Source: Bacteroidota bacterium (GTDB taxonomy: Bacteria; Bacteroidota; Bacteroidia; Chitinophagales; Saprospiraceae). Taken from it: 5,334 nt of DNA. Location: the NCBI GenBank assembly GCA_018969455.1, contig JAGWYI010000320.1:1-5334 (forward strand), in the 5' to 3' direction. Position numbers and translations under genes: made by a program. How positions within the stretch are numbered: position 1 is the stretch's first letter; every line of letters begins with the position of its first letter. Shown here piece after piece: positions 1 through 5,334 of this stretch. The notes under the pieces are model-generated. The model had not been told where the DNA came from and ran no database searches. It worked only from the letters and a program-made list of their open reading frames with translations.

Positions 1-50
1 TTTTAGCATAAACGTCAACTAATTACACCACCCACGTCGGAGAGGTCCCC
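1..50. repeat. 50-bp direct repeat, copy A (non-coding)
   Basis: Positions 1-50 match positions 102-151 at 46 of 50 bases with an offset of 101 bp. All four differences (at 6, 8, 14 and 20) fall in the first 20 bases, and 21-50 is identical to 122-151. Read on the minus strand, copy A could encode the same tail as the acyltransferase (GDLSDVGGVI, then Ser instead of Gly, then TGA at 15-17). An in-frame TAA at 66-68 leaves only 16 sense codons before that TGA, so this copy is not the end of a recognisable gene. Similarity stops abruptly after position 50. It may continue to the left of the window. The rest of 51-115 holds nothing I can assign. Confidence 0.8.
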
Positions 51-101
51 TGGTTTGGTTGATGGTTAAAGAGTATCATGAATAAAAGAATTACAAATAC
101 G

Positions 102-151
102 TTTTACCTTAAACATCAACCAATTACACCACCCACGTCGGAGAGGTCCCC
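102..151. repeat. 50-bp direct repeat, copy B (overlaps acyltransferase 3' end)
   Basis: This is the second copy of the repeat at 1-50. It spans the stop codon (116-118) of the minus-strand acyltransferase and supplies its last residues, GDLSDVGGVIG. About 14 bases lie beyond the stop. Because the identical 30-bp core also occurs in copy A, which is not translated from any gene I can see, the conservation looks like that of a DNA-level repeat or a recent local duplication rather than protein constraint. I find no inverted-repeat ends, integron-style core sites or further copies in the window. Confidence 0.8.
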
Positions 152-1453
152 CTGCCCAAAGGCCGCTTTCAAATCTGCCCGCTGCAAAAGGATGGCATTC
201 CGCTCTGTACTGTCCAATGCCTTCCTTGATGCACGCCAACCTACCCACATATCCCGATAAAACATGTAAAACCAACCCAAAAAAGGCAAACTAAGGGTCA
301 AACCCATCCAGAAAGGATGACATGTAAGTATACCAACCAAAAACAAAAGCCCATAGTATATCACGCCAGTAAAAAAACCAATGCCCATCCAAATGCTGCT
401 CTTGAACTCGCGTTTTTTTACCAACCTGTCGGTCCCCCACCGGGCCAAACCGATAATCGGCCAGGAACTAATGAAACCAATTATAAAAGGAATGAAACCC
501 AATAAAAACCAGATTAAATGCAGCCAGCCCCCCCTGTGCGGAGTCATCAATCCAAGATCCTGTAACCCATTCTGTTCCAATGAGGAAAAATAAGCCTCTG
601 TTTTAATTCGCAACTCCATCTTGCGCTCCTTGTCAAGTCTGTTGACAAAATCACAAACTGCTTTTTCCCCTTCAAATCTATTTGTATTATAATGTATAAT
701 GGGAAGTGCCATATCAGGCTGATCACTCCGATGCATTTCTAGCAGCTGCTCAACCCATGCATCATCCTGTGGATCATCAATGTGATAACACAATTTTTTC
801 AGTGCAGCTTCTACTGTGCGTGTCAATAGCAACACACCACGTGCCGGATTTTCAACATAATCATTCCAAAAGTCACGCACATAAATGGGACTTCCGATGT
901 TTAAAAAAGCAGTATCACGCGGCCTATCTCCCCAATAATAACAACATCCTGCAGGAATGACCTGCAAGTCGGGTTGTTGATTCCGAGCATAGGCAGCAAA
1001 TGCAATGTGGGCAAATCCTTTTTTAGGAGCCCTGACACGTTTGTCTAAATGATGTTCGCCCTCAATAAATATCCCAACAACCCGATTTTCAGCCAGTTTT
1101 CCAACGCAATACGCAATTACTGGATCATTGCGATCCCGATCGGTAAACCCATCTCGCGTGCGGTACACGGGAAACATATTGATACTTTCCAATAATTTGC
1201 GATAAAATGGCTTGGCAAAAATGTCGCCTCTTGTCATGTTGTATAAAGGCGGATCAATTGACAAACACAACAATACAGGATCTACAAAGGCCGAAGGATG
1301 ATTGCCTGCCAATATCACCGGCGCGTCCGAAGGTACGCCTTTCACGTTGTTCTTGTAAATCTTCCGGAAAAATCCGAGCAACATTAAAGGGGTTATTTGG
1401 GATAAATACCGATAGGCAATCCCGGTGCTTTGATGTCTTAAACTGAATTTCAT
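116..1453 (-). CDS. PlsC-type 1-acylglycerol-phosphate / glycerol-3-phosphate acyltransferase family protein
   Basis: A 445-residue member of the lysophospholipid acyltransferase superfamily. These enzymes transfer an acyl chain to a glycerol-phosphate or lysophospholipid at the inner membrane. The ATG at 1453 gives a sensible N-terminus. Motif I is NHPSAFVDP (residues 51-59), with His52 and Asp58 as the expected catalytic pair, but with five intervening residues rather than the classical four. A second block, RGDIFAKPFYRKLLESINMF (75-94), precedes the phosphate-binding block FIEGEHH (129-135) and the RAPKKGFAHIAF stretch. The C-terminal half adds hydrophobic segments near 308-333, 355-378 and 380-398, so the protein is about 445 residues against roughly 240 for PlsC. 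From memory the spacing and extra C-terminal membrane region resemble the fungal Gpt2/Sct1-like branch, so the substrate could be glycerol 3-phosphate or a lysolipid. The last 11 residues come from a repeated DNA sequence. It is divergent from miaA. Confidence 0.85.
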   Translation of the reverse strand: MKFSLRHQSTGIAYRYLSQITPLMLLGFFRKIYKNNVKGVPSDAPVILAGNHPSAFVDPVLLCLSIDPPLYNMTRGDIFAKPFYRKLLESINMFPVYRTRDGFTDRDRNDPVIAYCVGKLAENRVVGIFIEGEHHLDKRVRAPKKGFAHIAFAAYARNQQPDLQVIPAGCCYYWGDRPRDTAFLNIGSPIYVRDFWNDYVENPARGVLLLTRTVEAALKKLCYHIDDPQDDAWVEQLLEMHRSDQPDMALPIIHYNTNRFEGEKAVCDFVNRLDKERKMELRIKTEAYFSSLEQNGLQDLGLMTPHRGGWLHLIWFLLGFIPFIIGFISSWPIIGLARWGTDRLVKKREFKSSIWMGIGFFTGVIYYGLLFLVGILTCHPFWMGLTLSLPFLGWFYMFYRDMWVGWRASRKALDSTERNAILLQRADLKAAFGQGDLSDVGGVIG

Positions 1454-1460
1454 GACTCAC

Positions 1461-1495
1461 TTTGTTCTTCAAGCGCGAAAAAAGAAAGAATTTTG
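1461..1495 (+). promoter_or_regulatory. Possible Bacteroidota-type promoter for miaA
   Basis: TTTG at 1461-1464 and GAATTTTG at 1488-1495 resemble the Bacteroidota sigma-ABfr elements (TTTG at -33, TAnnTTTG at -7). The second element has one mismatch, and the 23-bp spacing is at the long end. If used, transcription would begin near 1501-1504, almost on the GTG at 1502, and the alternative TTG start at 1493 would lie inside the -7 element. The match is weak and these motifs are short, so this is a suggestion only. Confidence 0.25.
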
Positions 1496-1501
1496 CAGAT
1501 T

Positions 1502-2404
1502 GTGAAATATTTGATCGTAATAGGAGGCGCAACCGCCACTGGCAAAACTGCCACTGCCATCAAACTGGCCCGACATTTCAATACCGAAATTATTTCGGCC
1601 GACAGCCGACAGTTCTACCGGGAAATGTCAATCGGAACTGCCAAACCCAATGCCCTGGAACTTTCCATGGTAAAACATCATTTCATTGATTCTATTTCAA
1701 TTACTCAACCTTACAGTGTGGGTGACTTTGAACGCGATGCGCTGAATTGCCTGGATATCCTGTATCAAAAGCAAAATGTGGCCATCGTTACCGGTGGATC
1801 GGGCCTTTTTTTACGGGTTTTATGCGAAGGTATGGACCAATTCCCGGAAGTACCCCAGGAAATACGCCTTCAGGTAGATGCTTTGTGGCAGGAAAAAGGC
1901 TTATCCTGGCTACAAGCTGAGGTGGAAAAACTTGATCCTGAATACTTTAAAGTGGTAGACCAGAACAATCCCGCCCGACTCCGCCGTGCCCTTGAGGTTT
2001 GTTTGGCTGGAAACCTGCCTTACAGCCTATACCGCCGAAACGCCCGCGTTGAACGCTCTTTTACTCCCATTTACATTTTGCTGGAACTCCCCCGTATGCA
2101 TTTGTATGCACGCATAGACGCACGCGTACAAGAAATGATCGCAGCAGGCCTGGAAAATGAAGTCCGTCAACTTATTCCTTACCGACATCTAAATGCCTTA
2201 AAAACAGTAGGTTATGAAGAGTTTTTTGATTTTTTTGACGGAAATATAAGCCGGGAAATAGCCATCGAAAAAATCCAGCAACACTCCCGAAATTATGCCA
2301 AAAGACAAGCTACCTGGTTCCGAAAACATGGAAACTGGCAGATCTTTTCACCCGATCAATATGCCGAAATTCTAAAATGGGTGGAAAAAGAAATGATTGG
2401 CTGA
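1502..2404 (+). CDS. miaA: tRNA dimethylallyltransferase MiaA
   Basis: MiaA transfers a dimethylallyl group from DMAPP to N6 of adenine 37 in tRNAs that read codons starting with U, giving i6A37. It acts in the cytoplasm and supports codon-anticodon pairing. Counting from the GTG at 1502 (300 residues, normal for the family), the landmarks are the P-loop GGATATGKT (8-16), DSRQFY (34-39) with the catalytic Asp34, IGTAKP (44-49), TGGSGLF (97-103), RLRRALEV (159-166), KTVGYEEF (234-241) and the C-terminal YAKRQATWFR (265-274). There is no usable ATG. TTG at 1493 would add three residues; I prefer GTG because the protein then begins MKYLIVIGG, as is typical. The P-loop has Ala-Thr-Ala where most relatives have Pro-Thr-Ala, and Ser in GGSGL where Thr is common; both look tolerable. 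It is transcribed alone and converges on the PAP2 gene. Confidence 0.96.
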   Translation: MKYLIVIGGATATGKTATAIKLARHFNTEIISADSRQFYREMSIGTAKPNALELSMVKHHFIDSISITQPYSVGDFERDALNCLDILYQKQNVAIVTGGSGLFLRVLCEGMDQFPEVPQEIRLQVDALWQEKGLSWLQAEVEKLDPEYFKVVDQNNPARLRRALEVCLAGNLPYSLYRRNARVERSFTPIYILLELPRMHLYARIDARVQEMIAAGLENEVRQLIPYRHLNALKTVGYEEFFDFFDGNISREIAIEKIQQHSRNYAKRQATWFRKHGNWQIFSPDQYAEILKWVEKEMIG

Positions 2405-2459
2405 TTTTTTGTGAAAGCCGTTTGTAAAAATACCTTCCCCCAATTTCTATTTTGTACCT

Positions 2460-2475
2460 GGTCAAACGCTTGACC
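2460..2475. terminator. Candidate bidirectional terminator hairpin
   Basis: GGTCAA and TTGACC form a perfect 6-bp stem around the loop ACGC, 56 bp after the miaA stop. No T-tract follows on either strand, so it is not a classical intrinsic terminator. Its position between convergent genes is the main argument. A stem of this size can also arise by chance. Confidence 0.35.
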
Positions 2476-2478
2476 TTC

Positions 2479-2490
2479 AAAGTATACTTT
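2479..2490. repeat. 12-bp perfect palindrome
   Basis: AAAGTATACTTT is self-complementary along its full length and begins four bases after the hairpin at 2460-2475. It could be a dimeric protein-binding site. About one perfect 12-bp palindrome is expected by chance in a sequence of this length, so function is not established. Confidence 0.3.
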
Positions 2491-2504
2491 ACGCCGCCAG
2501 ATTT

Positions 2505-2513
2505 TGTGCATAA
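2505..2513 (-). promoter_or_regulatory. DnaA-box-like 9-mer
   Basis: The minus strand reads TTATGCACA, an exact match to the DnaA-box consensus TTATNCACA. It lies 43 bp from a second match on the opposite strand. I found no others in the window by eye. Binding by DnaA is inference. Confidence 0.35.
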
Positions 2514-2523
2514 CGATCTTTAG

Positions 2524-2580
2524 AAATCAGTATAAATCAGCGAAATCCATCCTTATTTATCCACAAAATCCGACGAATCC
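2524..2580. repeat. Imperfect 9-10-bp periodic AATC repeat
   Basis: AAATC occurs at 2524, 2534 and 2543, followed by TTATC at 2557, AAATC at 2566 and GAATC at 2575. Most spacings are 9 or 10 bp, with one of 14. From memory, intergenic repeats made of such AATC(C/A)G-type words recur in many Bacteroidota genomes, and this looks like one degenerate copy. Only this single copy is visible here. Confidence 0.4.
2557..2565 (+). promoter_or_regulatory. DnaA-box-like 9-mer (perfect TTATCCACA)
   Basis: TTATCCACA is the high-affinity form of the DnaA box. It sits inside the AATC-periodic repeat, so the match may be a by-product of that repeat rather than a selected binding site. It is opposite in orientation to the match at 2505-2513. 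Confidence 0.35.
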
Positions 2581-2611
2581 TGGTATAATAACCAAACCGG
2601 TACAGGACAGG

Positions 2612-2629
2612 TTTAAAGGGATCTTTAAA
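2612..2629 (-). terminator. AT-rich hairpin downstream of the PAP2 gene
   Basis: TTTAAAG and CTTTAAA can pair as a 7-bp stem around a 4-base loop, starting 13 bases after the PAP2 stop codon on the minus strand. The stem has one G-C pair and no T-tract follows, so it would be a weak terminator. It is listed because its position suits the end of the rpe-permease-PAP2 transcript. Confidence 0.25.
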
Positions 2630-2642
2630 TGATGCCACAACT

Positions 2643-3335
2643 TCACTCCGTTTTGCTTTTTGTCAACAACACCCACATACTACTGTCTAATCCCTGCATT
2701 TTTTGAAATCCCGTTAAATTGGCAAGTGCACGTAAACCCAATACCAATATCCAACTGAAAACAACGCCAGCTAAAACATCCCGCAAAAAATGTTGCGCCA
2801 AAAAAATACGGGAACATCCCACCCAAACAATCATGAACGCACAAAAAAATCCCCAAACCGGTTTTCGCAATGGCAACATCATCGCCAACAATGTATATAA
2901 GGTGCAGGCTGCCATGGTATGACCCGAAGGAAAACTGGTAAATCCGGATGCCAATGGAACATGAGGTACGACCACCAACTGATCCAACAAACCATTTTCC
3001 CGAAACCAGGTTAGCGGCCGCTGCACCCGAATGATGTCTTTTAACCAATAGGCATACGGAAGAATCATTAAGCTTGCAGTAGTAAGCATTATTGTGTGCC
3101 TAAAACGCCAAAACAAGGAAATCAGGATGGCAATGATGTAGGGAACCGACTCCCCCATAAAGGTGCCCAGGCGAAAAAACGCATTGAATGGCGCTGTACG
3201 CCAGGAATTGAGCACCAGTATTTCCTGCCCATAAGGTAGGTATAAGGCGGCCAGTAAACCTGCCGAAAACAAAACGGCCATTGGGATTATGAAACCCTTT
3301 ATTTGCCAGAAATTTGGGTAGCTATACCGCTCCAT
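2643..3335 (-). CDS. PAP2 (type 2 phosphatidic acid phosphatase) family membrane protein
   Basis: A 230-residue integral membrane phosphatase. All three signature motifs of the superfamily are intact: KDIIRVQRP (99-107, KX6RP), PSGH (136-139), and SRIFLAQHFLRD (175-186, SRX5HX3D). His139 and His182 are expected to form the catalytic pair. About six hydrophobic segments are visible, near 14-34, 64-78, 81-97, 139-153, 157-173 and 188-205, which places the active site at the outer face of the inner membrane. Candidate substrates for the family are phosphatidic acid, phosphatidylglycerol phosphate, undecaprenyl pyrophosphate and lipid A phosphates. The sequence alone does not choose among them. 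The ATG start is 8 bp after the permease stop, so the two are probably co-transcribed. That makes a lipid A or undecaprenyl-pyrophosphate substrate attractive, as inference. Confidence 0.93.
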   Translation of the reverse strand: MERYSYPNFWQIKGFIIPMAVLFSAGLLAALYLPYGQEILVLNSWRTAPFNAFFRLGTFMGESVPYIIAILISLFWRFRHTIMLTTASLMILPYAYWLKDIIRVQRPLTWFRENGLLDQLVVVPHVPLASGFTSFPSGHTMAACTLYTLLAMMLPLRKPVWGFFCAFMIVWVGCSRIFLAQHFLRDVLAGVVFSWILVLGLRALANLTGFQKMQGLDSSMWVLLTKSKTE

Positions 3336-3343
3336 GAACTATT

Positions 3344-4951
3344 TTATCCGGTTATGTGCTTTTTATTCCGCTTTCCTATTCCCATAATCAATGCACTCAA
3401 TTTGATCAGGGCAATCTGGAACCGGTCAATTTGAAGCATTTGAGAGTCATTCTGTGCCCGCCTTGTCAGGATAACAGCCACGGGTGTTAAAATAAAACAA
3501 GGAACCAAGGCCGCCCAAAACGGAGTTAAAACAAACAATTCCGCAAATTTTCTACACAGTATGGTTAGCATAATAAATGTTACAAAAAATATGATCGAAA
3601 CCAGCACCGGATATCCAAACCCGCCCTTGCGAATGATGGCGCCCATAGGTGCACCAATAAATACAAAAACAAAACAAACCAGTGCAAAACTGTACTTGGA
3701 GTATAATTCATAGGCCGTTTTTACCGACTCCATTTGCCTGTTTCTGATCAAGGTACTGTGGTTGATGAGAATATTTTTAAAAAAACTGGAACGCGCTCGA
3801 GCCTCACGCTGAATGGCCGGACGAACACCCTCCGGAAATGTTTCAAGCAAAGAACCATAACTTGTAAGAGGCTTGTCAATCACCTGCCGGTAGGATTTGT
3901 TCTCACTTACAAACAATCCTTGTTTATTCTGGGTATCATGCAATGCCGCTTCCGCCTTCCGCTTTACCTCCTCACTCTTAAAATTCTTCTCTTTCAATTT
4001 TGTTGCCCCTGGCGCTGCTTTGGGAGGAATGGATTGCACCGGCTTTATCAATTCTTTACGCACATTTGCCATCATATCAAATGCAATACTTTTCCGATTC
4101 TCAACAACCAATTTATTGAGTGAATCCACGTTGAAGCGCAATTGCTTCATACTCAGCATCGATCGCTGCGATTTGAAACGGTCATCATCTGTGCGGGTCA
4201 TTTCAAACTCCTTCATGTCCCACACTTTCGACCAAGACTGAAAATTGGTTCGAACAAATGGATATCGCTGGCGCTGAATGCTGTGGTTGCTCCCGGGTTC
4301 CTGATACTGGGTCCCCCGAAAAAGATTCATAACAAAAAAACGATTGTCATCGGTGGTATACATCTGACCACTGTCAGCTAATATCTGATTGAAACTCAAA
4401 CGGCCGATATTGGTCTGATCTTCAATTAAAATATCAGAAATGGTTTCACCATCACTTTTTTTGTCGCCAATCCGAATCACAAACTGGCGAAAATCTTCAT
4501 TAAACACCCCTTTTTCGAGGGTCAAGGCAGGTTTTTGTTTCCGAATATCGTATAAACGCGACTTGAATTTCAAATTTGAAATCGGAATTAAAAAATCGGC
4601 GCATACATAAGAAAACACGGCAATACCAAACGAACTGACAATCAATACACGCATGATGCGAATAAGCGAAACGCCCGCCGATTTCATGCTCGACAATTCG
4701 TAACGTTCCGCCAGATTGCCCATTACCATGACCGATGAAATGATTACCGCAATGGGCAACGCCATGGGAAATGTGGAAATACTTAAATACGAAATCAACT
4801 CCACCAAAACCAACAAACTTACCCCCTTACCAGCTATTTCGTCGATGTACAACCACAAAAACTGCATGATCAACACAAAAAGAGCAATCCCAAACGACAC
4901 CGCGAATGGACCCACAAAACTTTTTAGCAGAAGTTGATCTATCTTTTTCAA
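3344..4951 (-). CDS. LptF/LptG (YjgP/YjgQ) family permease
   Basis: Half of the membrane core of the LptB2FG ABC exporter, which extracts lipopolysaccharide from the inner membrane and passes it to the periplasmic bridge. The N-terminus (MKKIDQLLLKSFVGPF) is typical of the family. Membrane segments lie near residues 11-36, 45-76 and 99-122, with a coupling-helix-like stretch NLAERYELSSMKSAGVS between the second and third. A periplasmic beta-jellyroll follows (about 140-250), then three more membrane segments (about 418-438, 447-466, 472-497). At 535 residues it is far longer than E. coli LptF/G (about 360). The excess is a charged linker at roughly 255-400 plus a basic C-terminal tail. I cannot tell LptF from LptG. 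The start must be TTG at 4951: an in-frame TAA lies five codons upstream, and the next Met (residue 29) would delete most of the first membrane segment. It begins 12 bp after rpe. Confidence 0.92.
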   Translation of the reverse strand: MKKIDQLLLKSFVGPFAVSFGIALFVLIMQFLWLYIDEIAGKGVSLLVLVELISYLSISTFPMALPIAVIISSVMVMGNLAERYELSSMKSAGVSLIRIMRVLIVSSFGIAVFSYVCADFLIPISNLKFKSRLYDIRKQKPALTLEKGVFNEDFRQFVIRIGDKKSDGETISDILIEDQTNIGRLSFNQILADSGQMYTTDDNRFFVMNLFRGTQYQEPGSNHSIQRQRYPFVRTNFQSWSKVWDMKEFEMTRTDDDRFKSQRSMLSMKQLRFNVDSLNKLVVENRKSIAFDMMANVRKELIKPVQSIPPKAAPGATKLKEKNFKSEEVKRKAEAALHDTQNKQGLFVSENKSYRQVIDKPLTSYGSLLETFPEGVRPAIQREARARSSFFKNILINHSTLIRNRQMESVKTAYELYSKYSFALVCFVFVFIGAPMGAIIRKGGFGYPVLVSIIFFVTFIMLTILCRKFAELFVLTPFWAALVPCFILTPVAVILTRRAQNDSQMLQIDRFQIALIKLSALIMGIGKRNKKHITG

Positions 4952-4963
4952 ATTGCGTTTGCT

Positions 4964-5334
4964 TTACAAAACTTGTGCACGAAACGCTTTTAAGGCCGAT
5001 ATCGTTGCTTCGGGATCCTTGGCGCCAAAAACACTGCTGCCCGCTACCAGCACATCCGCACCCGCCTGAAGCAATACTTCTGCATTGTGCAAACCCACGC
5101 CTCCATCAATTTCAATCAAGGCGCCTGAGTTTACTTCCTCTATCATGGCACGCAATCGACGTGTCTTATCAAGTGTGCGATAAATGAATTTCTGACCTCC
5201 AAACCCCGGATTTACCGACATAAGGCACACCAAATCAACATCTTCTATCAAATCCTGTAAAATTTCTACCGGGGTATGCGGATTGAGCGCAACACCAGCC
5301 TTGGCGCCACATTCTTTTATCTGATATACTGTCC
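4964..5334 (-). CDS. rpe: Ribulose-phosphate 3-epimerase, C-terminal part (5' end outside window)
   Basis: Rpe interconverts D-ribulose 5-phosphate and D-xylulose 5-phosphate in the pentose phosphate pathway. It is a cytoplasmic metal-dependent TIM barrel. The visible 122 residues run to the natural stop. In order they contain AKAGVALNPHTPVE, LMSVNPGFGGQKFI (active-site and phosphate-binding loop), LIEIDGGV (with the second catalytic, metal-binding aspartate) and GADVLVAGSSVFG (phosphate-binding Ser). The reading frame stays open to the window edge, so roughly the first 95 residues, including the first His-Asp ligands, lie outside. An internal TTG at 5251 is not the start, because conserved residues continue upstream of it. 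The stop at 4964-4966 lies in the same frame as the permease that starts 12 bp later, so only the TAA and four codons separate the two open frames. Confidence 0.96.
   Translation of the reverse strand, partial: TVYQIKECGAKAGVALNPHTPVEILQDLIEDVDLVCLMSVNPGFGGQKFIYRTLDKTRRLRAMIEEVNSGALIEIDGGVGLHNAEVLLQAGADVLVAGSSVFGAKDPEATISALKAFRAQVL

Larger units (their letters stand above)
2405..2642. other. Convergent intergenic region rich in small inverted repeats
   Basis: This 238-bp gap lies between the 3' ends of miaA and the PAP2 gene. I find no credible gene in it. It contains a perfect 6-bp-stem hairpin (2460-2475), a 12-bp palindrome (2479-2490), two DnaA-box-like 9-mers (2505-2513 and 2557-2565), a run of AATC motifs at about 9-10-bp intervals (2524-2580), and an AT-rich hairpin (2612-2629). 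Positions 2501-2560 are only about 28 percent G+C by hand count. A run of six T follows the miaA stop directly, but I see no GC-rich stem before it. The two transcripts must end here, although no textbook terminator with a U-tract is visible. Confidence 0.7.

Noticed and set aside
1..151. CRISPR-like or integron attC array, because of 50-bp repeats separated by about 51 bp
   Set aside because: Only two copies are visible, one overlaps a real gene end, and there are no attC core sites, hairpin arms or adjacent cas or integrase genes.
66..275. A 69-codon minus-strand open frame overlapping the acyltransferase 3' end
   Set aside because: It lies in another frame of a well-supported gene, has no recognisable motif and is explained as a shadow.
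1254..1532. A 92-codon minus-strand open frame across the miaA/acyltransferase divergence
   Set aside because: It overlaps both real genes out of frame and its protein shows no family features.
2402..2410. Intrinsic terminator from the T-run right after the miaA stop
   Set aside because: The six T residues are not preceded by a GC-rich stem that I can identify.
2630..2707. Small plus-strand frame of about 25 codons starting ATGATGCC
   Set aside because: It is very short, overlaps the PAP2 gene 3' end and has no supporting signal.
3734..4241. Plus-strand open frames of 129 and 114 codons opposite the permease
   Set aside because: They are antisense to a clear permease coding region, and their hydrophobic stretches are the complement of that gene's codons.
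5251..5251. TTG at 5251 as the start of a short 95-residue epimerase
   Set aside because: Conserved Rpe sequence (AKAGVALNPHTPVE) continues upstream in the same frame to the window edge, so the gene is cut by the window rather than short.

Overview
This is an ordinary chromosomal segment. It most likely comes from a member of the Bacteroidota, possibly a Chitinophagia or Saprospiria-type lineage; I infer this from protein style and cannot name a genus. No start is preceded by a convincing Shine-Dalgarno sequence. The LptF/G permease has the enlarged form I associate with this phylum. Rpe carries a GVALNPHTPVE segment, and the acyltransferase has the NHPxAFxDP form of its first motif, both of which I associate with this phylum. 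Composition is moderate, and non-coding stretches are visibly richer in A and T.

Layout from left to right. Positions 1-115 are non-coding and hold one copy of a roughly 50-bp sequence. The second copy lies at 102-151 and overlaps the 3' end of the next gene. A membrane-associated PlsC-type acyltransferase occupies 116-1453 on the minus strand. It is divergent from miaA (1502-2404, plus strand) across a gap of fewer than 50 bp. A 238-bp convergent gap (2405-2642) follows. It has no gene but several small inverted repeats, a run of AATC motifs about every 9-10 bp, and two matches to the DnaA-box consensus. The rest is one minus-strand cluster, read right to left: rpe (5' end beyond the window), an LptF/LptG-type permease and a PAP2-family phosphatase. 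Its gaps of 12 and 8 bp suggest a single transcript.

Functionally, three of the five genes concern the envelope: phospholipid acylation, lipopolysaccharide export, and dephosphorylation of a lipid or polyprenyl phosphate. The other two are housekeeping: tRNA A37 prenylation (MiaA) and the pentose phosphate pathway (Rpe). Co-transcription of the permease with the phosphatase fits a shared role in the outer envelope, but that is inference.

I see no new defence, mobile or biosynthetic system. The observations most worth checking are the near-identical 50-bp repeat that supplies the last codons of the acyltransferase, and the convergent gap with its paired DnaA-box matches. Non-ATG starts for two genes are a smaller point.
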